Positions 54,692 to 64,000 of a DNA stretch of 64,000 nucleotides are shown piece by piece. Each line of letters opens with the position of its first letter. Position 1 is the stretch's first letter. Source of the stretch: Saussurea involucrata (taxonomy: Eukaryota > Streptophyta > Magnoliopsida > Asterales > Asteraceae). A program made the position numbers and the translations under genes. The stretch lies in assembly GCA_033807775.1 (NCBI GenBank), contig CM066312.1, positions 24,091,696-24,155,695 on the forward strand. The letters run 5' to 3'. The notes below the pieces were generated by a model. It saw only the letters and a list, made by a program, of their open reading frames with translations, was not told the origin of the DNA and searched no databases.

Positions 54692-55071
54692 ACTCTTCAG
54701 CGGTTCGCATTTGATCAGCGACAGGATAAAACCAACTTGTATAACCCATTCTATCATCTTCTCTCTGAACAAAATTGATTCGCTGATGTTAAGGTATGAT
54801 TTCTCTTTACTCGCTGACGTTCGCAAATGAATGCAAGATTTCAAAACAAATTGTATCGCTGAATATCTCTTCCTTATCAGCAATACTTTGAAATTTCTAA
54901 AACCTAACACTGATATTTCTTTTCAGTGCTTCATGTTTTCAAAATGTCCCTGAGTATTTCAAAAACCTCAGAGACATCCTAAAATGTGAAAAGACGTTTG
55001 TGACGTAATCAAACGGATAAACCTTGGCACGTTCTTTTTCTGACACACGTTTGCACGTTTCGTTTACTCAT

Positions 55072-55156
55072 CCAATCACACGCAAACACGTGTCCGTGTC
55101 ATGATGAAAAACTTTCTCGATCTAGTTTTTCTCTCTCTCTATTCTCACTATATAAA
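55072..55156 (+). promoter_or_regulatory. Internal promoter candidate for the extra gene of I
   Basis: CCAAT (55072-55076), G-box CACGTG (55087-55092), a CT-rich patch and TATATAAA (55149-55156). Order and spacing equal those of C. Bases 54692-55071 between pol and this block hold no ORF that I can support. Confidence 0.62.
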
Positions 55157-55273
55157 CCATTTCGAGTTTATATTTTTCCTTTACTCGAACAACTTCTCCT
55201 ACAAGAAAAGAATTACTGTTGCATCTTGAACTCTTGTTTCCAGAAACTGTTCATCTTCTTCTTCGACAACAAG

Positions 55274-55672
55274 GTTGATATTCTTATTATTTACCTGTTT
55301 TAACTTGTTTCTGATCTTCTCATTGTTTCTACAAGATCAAACAAAAGAACTTTTAAAAATAAAATCATTTCTTTCATGGTTTTATGAACACAACCTTTAT
55401 GGTTGTTCTTCAAGTTTACATCTCAAAATCTTTAAACTTGAAACCTCATATGTTTTTCCAGAATCCTTATCTTTTAAGAAAGAGGAAACTGGAAAATAAG
55501 ACATTCACTAGTATTTGTCTCTTTTTGTGAAAACTAGAAAAACCCTAATCTTCATTAAGACATCTTTGGTCTGAATGAAATGGACAAAAATCAACAACAT
55601 CTTATTTGGAAAATCTTTCCACATTAAGACATTGTTCTTTATCCCTTCTTCATGTTTATATGTGATTAACAG
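55274..55672 (+). other. Predicted 5'-UTR intron of the extra gene in I
   Basis: Donor ACAACAAG|GTTGATATT and acceptor TGTGATTAACAG, ending two bases before the ATG at 55675. 399 bases, T-rich, no ORF; equivalent to 10774-11161 in C. Confidence 0.6.
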
Positions 55673-55674
55673 AA

Positions 55675-58319
55675 ATGGCCTCTACTGCTGCTCCTACTGC
55701 TGAGAAATCTCCTGCTGCTGAGAAACTGACTCTCATCAAAGCTCCTCGGGTCAAGTTCACGCTTGAGAAAGTCACTTTCAACAACAACAATCTCTATGCG
55801 CTTTTCGATTTTCCTCCGAAAAAACAAGTCAGTCATCTGGATGATTCTGTAAACTTTCTCAAAACCTGTTGCTTATCTACAGCCCTCACTACCGTACCCC
55901 CTGCCCATAAATTCCTTCTATCTCAGTTTTGGTATACTGCCAGACGAGCTCAGGTTCCTTCATCCAAACACCCTGAGAAACTACTTGATGTCATTCTCTG
56001 TGACACCAAATTTGGCACCACCAAAATCAACCCCGCCATTATCAGGCGTGCACTCAGCCTACCCATAGCTACCAAAGAAAAACGCTTTGTCCCTCTGCCA
56101 AACCACAAAAACCATGCTGATAGAGAAGCCATCAGTGCCTTCTTTGATGCAATGGGTTACACATGGGACATAGGGAGGGATAAATTACCTGAGAAGAAAC
56201 TGACCCTGATCAAGAAATCAAAGATGCCCAGCGAGATGAACTTCATCTTCGCTCACTTGATAAGCTGCATGACAGCGAAGTCCGGCTCCTCTGATCAAGC
56301 CGCTCAACCTCAGCAAGCAATGGGCTATGCATTGCTGAAAGGTCTCCATGTTGACTGGGCCTCGATCATCTACGACGATCTTGCGTTCAGAGTAGATATG
56401 GCTGATAGTCCATCATGGGTTCCATATCCCAGATTCATCAGCGCCGTCTTTCTACAAGGACTTGGGGACAAATACCCAAAAGAGGGTGATCTGAGACTCT
56501 CTTAGGTTGGCCCTAAGGTGCTCGACTTCAGCCCCATGCCAAACGAGGTACGTCTCTCTACTCTCTTACCTCTTCTCAATCCTCCTTCTTCTACTTCTGC
56601 AGCTACTTCAGTGGAAATCCCCACCGCTGATACCCAGGCTGCACCCTCCACTCCTTCTCGTAAAAGGAAACTCTCATCTTCCCAACTTGATTCCAAAAGA
56701 ATCAAGAAAACCAAGGAGCAACCCTCCAAGCCATCAACGGCTGAAGACTCCACGACTCACCTTATACAAGAGTCGATGGATAGTTTCGTGGTATGCTCTG
56801 CCACAGCTGCTCAAGCCACCCCTTCCATCCAAACCTCAGCGTCTCTAAACACTGAGGTTATAAACTTGGAACTGAACCCACTTCCTTCAGCCTCTCTATA
56901 GACTGAAGTGATTGTCAGCGGATCCAACGCTGAACCCCGCACCCAACCAATCTTCTCATCCTTCACTCCTCCCACTTTTTCTTTGGACACTCCACCAACT
57001 TTCCCACCGTTCTCGGGAACCAACGTGATCGTTCATGATTCAACTGCTGATACTCTACATGTGATGATGGAAACAAACTTAGGATCTGTAGGCACCTCCA
57101 TGCGCCAAGGCACTCTCGAAGGCGACATGTAATATCATTCAGGGTTACAAGGTTTCGACAACTTCGCCAACCCGCCTGCAGGTATACACATAACTCAACC
57201 TACTCCTCTCTCAAAACCCCAAACTTCTGAGCTTTCCTCTGTTCATAAGTTAATAACTTTTTCAGGTCCTAATTTGGGAGATATCAACAACTCCCTGAAA
57301 GACTTGGAAACTAAGGTGGAATCTCTCACCACTACTCTCTCCACCAACTCTTCAGCGGTTACAGACGCTGGAGAAAATCTGAAAAAGCTTACTGAGATCG
57401 TTGATAACAAAGCCTCCAGTGCTGATCTGGAGAAGGTGGATGGCAACATTGCAAGTTTTGCTGCTACTCTTGCTGAAAACTCTACTGCCATCAACAATCT
57501 CAACCTCTCCCATACTAACCTGTCCAACAAAGTCACATCGCTGAAGACAGAAGTGTCCTTCTTAAGGACAGATGTCAGCACCGCCACCAATCAACTGCAC
57601 CAAATCCTCGAGCATCTAAATGCTCCAACTTGCACTCCATCGCATTTTACTCAGACGATCGAGAGGATCTTCAAGGCCTCCATCCTGCTATATCTGGCCT
57701 AGACGACAGATTAGCAGTGGTTGAATTATGCATGGGACTCACTGGACAAGAAGACAGTGATTCTCATATTGATGCTGATATTCCACTATCCTCCCCCATC
57801 CATCATGTGGAAGAGGGGGAGAAGGATCAAGACCTTCCCCATAATGTTGAGGGGGAGAAGAAATATCTTGAAGACCTTCCCCTAGCTGAGGGGGAGACGA
57901 GTTCTACTACTGCTGCTGCTGAACAACCTCAGGGAGTTAAAAACCCTGAGGGAACCGAGAAAACTCCCTCTGCTCTTGAGGGGGAGCAACTGGATGAGGA
58001 AACTGAAGTTGCTGCTGATGTGACTGAACCTTACGCTGATGAGGACGAGTCTGAAGAAGAAGCTGAAGACGATGAAGTTGTCGACATCTCTGACGACGAA
58101 CCATCATCATCTTATAATGATGATGATGATGACGATGATGATGATGACTTCTTCTTCGTTGAGCCCAAGAAGGTCCCTGTGAAAGGAATTTCGATAAATG
58201 AACCATCAGGGGAGACGACTAAGACAAAGCCTGCAGCGTCTGAAGCTGATAAAGGCAAAAATAAAGGCCTCGCTGCAGAAGGCAATCTGGCCATCCTTCA
58301 GATAAAGCCAAATTGTCAG
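55675..58319 (+). pseudogene. Env-like extra gene of I, exon 1 (three stops, one frameshift)
   Basis: It starts MASTAAPTAEK, collinear with the intact copy in C. The first domain is well kept (SQFWYTARR, DAMGYTWDIG, SEMNFIFAHLISCMTAKSG, PYPRFISAVF). Stops lie at 56503-56505, 56899-56901 and 57130-57132, each one base from a sense codon, and a frameshift near 57640. The basic cluster KRKLSSSQLDSKRIKKTK, the coiled coil (about 57270-57600) and the acidic Asp run (about 58110-58150) are kept. Five or so GAGGGGGAG blocks at 57815-57975 code for in-frame Glu-Gly-Glu. Confidence 0.82.
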
Positions 58320-58478
58320 GTATAATATCTTCTCTTCCCTTACACTGCATCCCTTCTCTATCCCTTCTCAATCTCAGTTCTCCTCTCCATAAAACCTCTA
58401 TACACTTAACCACATTCTTTTCTCTATCTCTTTCTTCCCCAACTCTTCTTACTTAAACAATCGCTGTGTTTCAGCTAG
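58320..58478 (+). other. Predicted GT-AG intron in the extra gene of I
   Basis: Donor TGTCAG|GTATAA, a long pyrimidine-rich stretch, and acceptor GTGTTTCAGCTAG. 159 bases; same position as in A and C. Confidence 0.7.
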
Positions 58479-59725
58479 TCCTCTCCCATGCTTGAGGATC
58501 CAGCTGAAGTCCCCACTGTTGCACCAACAATAATCCCAGCCACAAGAGCTGAAGAAATAATCCCGGTCTTGGATTTAATCACTGAGACCGATGAACCTGA
58601 AGAACAACTTCTCTCTCACAAAAACGGACCTTCCTTAGCTCCTCAAAAGCTAAGTGAAGAGGATCGGAAAAGGAGAGAAGAAATGATCAAGAAGTTCGAG
58701 GATCAGCGAATCATCCTCCCTCTCTCCAAAGTCCCTGTTCCCTCAAAGTTCAGGTTATCAAAGAAAGAGTTCGCTGATCATCTTAGAGCCACAAGATTAC
58801 TCGCCGAAAAGAAGGAAGCTGAAGAAAAAGATAAGGCCCTCGCCATCCAGCTTGCCCAAGAATCGGTGAATGACCCAAACTGAAAAGAACTCCCATCGAA
58901 GTCCAACGTCTGTTATGAGAAGACGCCCAGAAGATCGTTGAAGAAAAGACCAAGGTATCTGATTCTACCTTGGAATGGTGCAAAGAAAGACTGCACTATC
59001 GATATCGGGCTGCCAGAATTCACAAGGTGATCATCAGAGGAAAAACGACCATAGATGTTCCAGTTGTTAAGGTCGGTCTATTTAGAGAAAACGGTACCAA
59101 GGAAAACATCTACGCTGCTACGATCAACAAGTACGGTTTCTCTGAATGGTTGGAGATGCGAATAGCCATTCAGCGATCTAGCTCACAATATAAGAGCCAT
59201 GTCGAGAAAATCATAAACTCTCAGATCGACTTGGTTTCTTCTACTGTGGATATTCCTCCTCCTCCTCTTGAGACTCAACGAACAACGGCCTCTGCAAAGA
59301 AAAAGTCCAAACCATCAGATTCAGGTCCTCCTATCCGGAACGAAACATGTATTGGTTTTTCACGTGCTGAAGTACTTGGTCCTGATCCTGATCTCTCAGC
59401 GCTGGATACCTCTCTACCACCTGGTGAACGTTTCGTCCCTGGTAAAGTCATAAGCAATCCTTATGGTATCTTCTTTCTCGACTATGATGAAGGACAACGT
59501 TTTCAACGTGTCTTTGAGCTTCCCATCACACCCATTGAACAGCTCAAGGATCTCATCTATTGGTGTGAATTCAGACGCGATATTCAGGCACGATATCTCA
59601 AGTCATTAATCTTTGCAGAAGCAAAGAATAAACGAGATCAAGGAGTAACGGTCCCTGACTGGATGATACCCAAAACAAAGACCCTTGATGAACTTCTCAT
59701 TAAGGAAGAACCTTTTGAAGGCTGA
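58479..59725 (+). pseudogene. Env-like extra gene of I, exon 2 (frameshifted)
   Basis: Open from the acceptor to 58883, where a small deletion after DPN shifts the frame; open again through GIGF-type core (CIGFSRAEVLGPDPDLS), YGIFFLDYDEGQRFQRV, LKDLIYWCEFRRD to LLIKEEPFEG with stop at 59723-59725. A basic AKKKSKPSD cluster replaces the longer one of C. Otherwise closely similar to C. Confidence 0.8.
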
Positions 59726-59996
59726 TAGGATTTCCTTGTATTTTTTCTATCTTTATCAGCTTACCTCTTTTGTACTTGTAATTTAAATTTGTTGTACTTG
59801 TAATTTTTCTACTTCCCTCTGTAATCTTATACGAAGTTAAAAGAAAAATTTCAGCGAATGTACTTTACTCCATCAGTACTTAAAAGATCCCAGAAAACAG
59901 TAAAAAGGGCAAATATTTTATGAGTTCTTTTTATCCTTATGTTTTCATACTTAGCAATTTTCTTTGTTGCTATGTCATAATCAAATAGGGGGACCT
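59726..59996 (+). other. 3' untranslated stretch of I with hairpin and polypurine tract
   Basis: TAGCAA/TTGCTA hairpin at 59952-59972. The purine tract CAAATAGGGGGA ends in ACCT instead of AGAT before the U3 start at 59997. No ORF. Confidence 0.75.
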
Positions 59997-60248
59997 TGTT
60001 GATCTAAACCCTCAGTGATTTGATAATGACCCTCTCTTAAACACTTAGTGAAAATTGTAAGTAAACAATATGTATTAGAGTTCCACTATCGCTGATAAGT
60101 ACTAGGACTTTACAGTACCACTGATAGGAACTCTCGCACTCTAGATTAGACATTCAGCGAACACTATTCATCCAGTAGCTCTGAGCCTGTTCAGTCTCTG
60201 TGATGATCGCTGATAGTTTAGTTGTTTACTTATCAAATAGGGGGACCT
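59997..60248 (+). repeat. Duplicated U3 start plus polypurine tract of I (252 bp)
   Basis: Begins TGTTGATCTAAACC as an LTR does, runs about 236 bases into U3, then jumps at TTACTTAT to CAAATAGGGGGACCT and the true LTR start at 60249. It is a direct repeat with period 252 of the sequence that follows it. The 3' LTR measured from 60249 has exactly the length of the 5' LTR. Confidence 0.85.
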
Positions 60249-61199
60249 TGTTGATCTAAACCCTCAATGATTTGATAATGACCCTCTCTTAAACACTTAG
60301 TGAAAATTGTAAGTAAACAATATGTATTAGAGTTCCACTATCGCTGATAAGTACTAGGACTTTACAGTACCACTGATAGGAACTCTCGCACTCTAGATTA
60401 GACATTCAGCAAACACTATTCATCCAGTAGCTCTGAGCCTGTTCAGTCTCTGTGATGATCGCTGATAGTTTAGTTGTTTACTTATGATCCCTGAAGACAA
60501 GTTTCACGTCAACAAAGGTTCTACGCTGAAGTCGAAGATCAAGCCCAAGAACCAGCGACAAGTCTACTAATGAACTGATGCGGATATCAGCGAAGCAAGA
60601 CCTGTCCATTCATCGTGAAGTATCAAGTAGAAGACTTCAGCAATCGCTGAGCTTTATCATTCGCTGATAAAGAACTGTTCAACGAACGCTGATCATGAGG
60701 TCTACTCTACAAGTTACTTACGTCTTACCCCCTTGCACGTCTCCGTACGAAATGTCAGAACAGACCTCCCTTCTGTCTAGAATCGTACAACAAACTCTGA
60801 TTCTACACTGTGCACCATGCGGCTACTAAGGTTGTCTACAAAGGTCAAAACATGCAACCACTCAGCTGCTGCCACGTGTAAAGTAACACTGTCATGCATT
60901 AAATGCATGCAGTATATAAAGAAGAACCCTACTTCAGAATTGAAGTGCTCGGCCATCTTCTTCTTTCTCTCTTAGTGTTAGAATATTATTCGTAATATTC
61001 TTATCTCCTTTCTATCTTATTTCTAGTGCAAGAAACTTAGTGTTCTTAACTTGTTTAGATTAGGTTTATCCTTAATCTTGTTCCGCAACAAGTTGTAAAT
61101 TGTTTTAAGATTTATCAATAAACAATTTAGAAAGTAAAAATCGTGTGTTTGTATTCAACCCCCCCTTCTACAAACTTGTATAACCCTTCGGGGCCAACA
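60249..61199 (+). repeat. 3' LTR of I (951 bp)
   Basis: TGTTGATC...GGGGCCAACA, with a CACGTG box near 60874 and a TATATAAA box near 60912-60919. It ends directly before CTCCC. Confidence 0.92.
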
Positions 61200-61204
61200 C
61201 TCCC
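61200..61204. repeat. Target-site duplication of I, right copy (CTCCC)
   Basis: Matches 39334-39338 and rejoins the protease of H. Confidence 0.9.
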
Positions 61205-64000
61205 AGTGTACGCTAAAGGGGTCAACAAGCAAACAATGTTTAACGTTATCGACTGTTCGTCAGCTTACAACGTTATACTTGGTCGACCGTGGATACACGA
61301 CATGAAGGCGGTCCCCTCGACCTATCACCAGACGATCAAATTCCCGACGCCATGGGGAGTACAAGAAATCAAAAGTAAATAGAAGACCGCACGTGATTGC
61401 TACAAGGCGACGTTGAAACCTCAGAAAAGGGACATCTAGCAATTACAGGTCCAGGATGTCCCTGAGTCCTCAGATGATTATCGCCTAGAAGAAGTCATCT
61501 TAGACCAGGACAAGCCTGGTCAAATTGTCTTTGTAGGGGCATCGTTAGATCCCATCAAAAAGAGCCAGCTAATTTCCTTTTAGCAGGAGCATGCTGATTG
61601 TTTCGCTTGGATGCACGAAGACATGGTCGGCATAGACCCCGACGTCATATCCCATAAGTTGAACGTCGACCCATCATTCAAGCCAATAAAGCAAAAACGT
61701 CATAAATTCGCTCCTGAGCGGAACAAGGTGATCAACGATGAGGTCGACAATTTGCTTAAGACTAGGAAGATCAGAGAAGTGAAGTACCCCAACTGGTTAG
61801 CCAACGTCGTGGTCGTATAAAAGAAGAATGGGAAGTGGCGAGTGTGTATCGACTTCACGGACCTTAATAAGGCTTGTCCTAAAGATCCATTTCCACTACC
61901 CCACATCGACGTTATGGTCGACGTGACCGCATGACATGAACTCTTAACGTTCGTGGACGCTTACTCTGGATACAATCAGATACTGATGTACAACGAAGAC
62001 CAAGAGAATACTTCTTTTATGACAGACAGAGACATATACTGTTACAAAGTCATGCCTTTCGGTTTAAAAAATGCAGGATCAACCTACCAACGATTGGTTA
62101 ACAAGATGTTCAAAGAACTCCTTGGCAACACCATGGAGGTCTACATTGACGACATGCTTGTCAAGTCCAAGCGGGCGACCGACCAGACATCCTTCGACAA
62201 TATCTGATGAAGCTGACTCCTACGAAATGTTCTTTCGGAGTCAGCGCCGGGAAATTTCTGGGGTACATGGTCACAAGATGAAGAATAGAGGCAAATCCCG
62301 ATCAAATCAAAGCCTTGATAAACATAAAATCGCCCAGGAACTTCAAGGAGGTCCAACGACTCACAGGTCGAGTGGCAGCGCTAAATCGCTTCATCTCACG
62401 ATCGTCGGATAAATGTCATTTATTCTATAATGTCTTGAGGAAGAACAAAAGTTTCGACTGGACGGACGATCACGAACAGGCACTACAACGATTGAAAGAA
62501 TATATGGTTGTTCCACCCCTGCTCTCAAAACCGAAGGACTATAAGGTCCTGCAGCTATATCTTTCCGTAAGTCCTCATTCAGTAAGTGTCGTCTTGACTA
62601 GAGAGGACGACAGACAACAACTACCGATTTACTACGTCAGTAAGTTTCTACCGGACGCTGAAACGCGATACACGTCTATGGAAATGTTACTTTTGTCACT
62701 AGTTACAACGGCAAAGAAGTTACGACACTACTTTGAATCTCATCCTATTACCGTTGTAACAAATTTTTCTCTCAAGTCAGTCCTGAGAAAGCCCGAGCTA
62801 ACAAGACGACTAGCGAAATGGAGTATCTACGTCAGCGACTACGATATTGACTTCAAGCCTCGCACGGCAATTAAGTCGCAGGTCCTGGCCGACTTCATCG
62901 CCGATTTCAGTCCTAAACTGGAAAAAGAAGCACAAATCGAGAGCTATACTGTGGCGACTATAAAGGACACGACCTGGGTGCTCCATGTCGACGGTTCTTC
63001 AAACTCCAGAGGAGCAGGTCTAGGTGTCGTCTTAAAGTCCCCACAGGGGGGCAAGATGGTGTACTCCATACGATGCAGTTTCAAAGCTACTAACAACGAG
63101 GCAGAGTACGAAGCTCTGATCGTGGGCATGAATATGGCTCACGACCTGGGGGCAGTCGGACTTCACGTCAGAAGCGATTCTCTATTGGTCGTAAACCAAA
63201 TGAACGGGGAATTCGCAACAAAAGATTCCAAGATGATGGCCTATCTCAGGGTAGCCAAGGAGAAGTCAAGGATGTTTGATCCGTTCTCAATCGAATAAAT
63301 CCCCAGAGATCAAAACACTCAAGCCAATGCTCTAGCAAATCTTGGATCAGCACTCAATAAGCCGTCGTTCGACGCTATTCCTATGATCCACTTAGCGACC
63401 TCGTCCATCGAGGCCTCTGAAACTATTTGTGTTCTTAACACAGAAAATAGTTGGTCGTGCGATATCAAGAATTATCTTATGCACTATCAACTACTTGAAG
63501 ACAGAATGGAAGCTCGAAATATTCGATTTAAAGCTTCGAAATACATTATCATTGGTGGTAAACTTTATCGACGGTCATCGACAGGTCTAAACCTAAGATG
63601 CATCGATAATTCAGAACAGGTGCAAAACATTTTGAAAGAAATGCACGACGACGAATGTGGCAACCATTCTGGTGGTCGCAATCTTGCGAATCGTGTATCA
63701 CGACAAGGCTATTATTGGCCGACATTAAGGCAAGATGCCATCAAGTACGTCCAAAGTTGTGACGCATGTCAATGACACTCAGATATGATACACCAACCTT
63801 CTGAACCTCTACATAGGTCTTTGGTCTCGTGGCCCTTCATGAGGTGGAGAATGGACATCGTTGGTAAATTACCTCCTGCCCCAGGGCAGAAAGTTTTTTT
63901 GTTAGTCTTTACAGACTATTTTTCTAAGTGGCTAGAAGCAGCTGCCTACTCCCAGATTCGGGACAAAGAGGTCATCTCTTTTATCCAGACTAACATTATA
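61205..64000 (+). pseudogene. Pol of H: protease end, RT, RNase H, second RNase H, integrase (broken)
   Basis: The protease end is AYNVILGRPWIHDMKA. RT follows with VCIDFTDLNKACPKDPFPLP, VMPFGLKNAGSTYQRLVNKMF and YIDDMLVKS near 62139-62165. A frameshift and small deletion lie near 62205-62315. The first RNase H (YYVSKFLPDAETRY, TDQ-type region eroded) is followed by a second, archaeal-type RNase H (VLHVDGSSNSRGAGLGVVL, NNEAEYEAL, SDSLLVVNQMNG; about 62978-63290), a stop at 63296, and the integrase finger (H...YYWP...CDACQ, stop at 63773) and core (MDIVGKLPPAPGQ, FTDYFSKWLEA) to the window end. Stops at 61379, 61436, 61581, 61818 and 61933 show long decay. Confidence 0.85.

Larger units (their letters stand above)
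39339..61199 (+). mobile_element. Element I: full-length Sirevirus-like copia element carrying J and K
   Basis: Bounded by CTCCC target duplications inside the protease of H. Order: 5' LTR, tRNA-iMet primer site, gag with an exitron-like insert containing solo LTR K, pol split by the chromovirus J, internal promoter, 5'-UTR intron, extra gene in two exons, hairpin, a duplicated polypurine/U3 segment, 3' LTR. Without J and K it is about 13 kb. The two LTRs differ at a dozen or more sites, so I is older than J and C. Confidence 0.92.
36425..64000 (+). mobile_element. Element H: Tat-type Ty3/gypsy retrotransposon, decayed, split by I
   Basis: An 840-bp 5' LTR, primer site and gag-protease run from 36425 to 39338. 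The element is interrupted by I (39339-61199) and resumes at 61205 with the rest of protease, RT, RNase H, a second archaeal-type RNase H, and integrase up to the window edge. Two RNase H domains are the hallmark of the Tat lineage. Many stops and frameshifts are present. Its left junction cuts the RNase H of G. Confidence 0.88.

Overview
This window is plant DNA made of nested LTR retrotransposons; I could not support any host gene, tRNA, rRNA or CRISPR array. The protein families (Sirevirus-type Ty1/copia with an extra 3' gene, a Tekay/Del-type chromovirus and a Tat-type Ty3/gypsy with two RNase H domains) point to a dicot. The gag and extra-ORF style reminds me of Asteraceae such as lettuce, chrysanthemum or Artemisia, but that is recollection and was not checked by a search. 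I label the elements A to K.

Layout. A (1-4320, +) is the 3' end of a Sirevirus-like element. B (4321-4447 and 17393-19147, +) is an older member of the same family, split by C. C (4448-17392, -) is a nearly pristine member with an open 1520-codon gag-pol and an open two-exon extra gene, arranged as a three-LTR tandem inside one 5-bp target duplication. D (19148-21876, -) is the 5' end of a short-LTR copia element into which B inserted. E (21877-27403, +) is a gag-only, pol-deleted short-LTR element hit by D. F (27404-35447, +) is a short-LTR copia element with pol and a divergent extra gene, hit by E. G (35448-36424, +) is a Sirevirus RT/RNase H fragment hit by F and H. H (36425 to beyond 64000, +) is a decayed Tat-type gypsy element. 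I (39339-61199, +) is a full-length Sirevirus inside H with matching target duplications. J (44606-52975, +) is a young chromovirus inside I, and K (42283-42546) is a solo LTR inside I. The nesting is G>F>E>D>B>(A,C) on the left and G>H>I>(J,K) on the right.

How the parts work together. In the Sirevirus family (A, B, C, I) the LTR carries a G-box and TATA box, a primer site for initiator Met-tRNA follows, then gag-pol, then a separate extra gene often called env-like. That gene has its own CCAAT/G-box/TATA promoter, a 5'-UTR intron just before its ATG and a second intron in the coding region. Its predicted protein has no signal peptide or membrane segment. It shows nuclear-localisation-like basic clusters, a long coiled coil and an acidic tract, so it looks more like a nuclear factor than an envelope.

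Two observations stand out. First, gag-pol of I contains a GT-AG bounded, in-frame coding intron (exitron-like) that is absent at exactly the same position in C, as if C descends from a spliced transcript. Second, the short-LTR elements D, E and F carry five arrays of about 35-nt hairpin units whose stem sequence differs between families while pairing is kept. J and C look very young, while D, E, F, G and H are full of stops and frameshifts.
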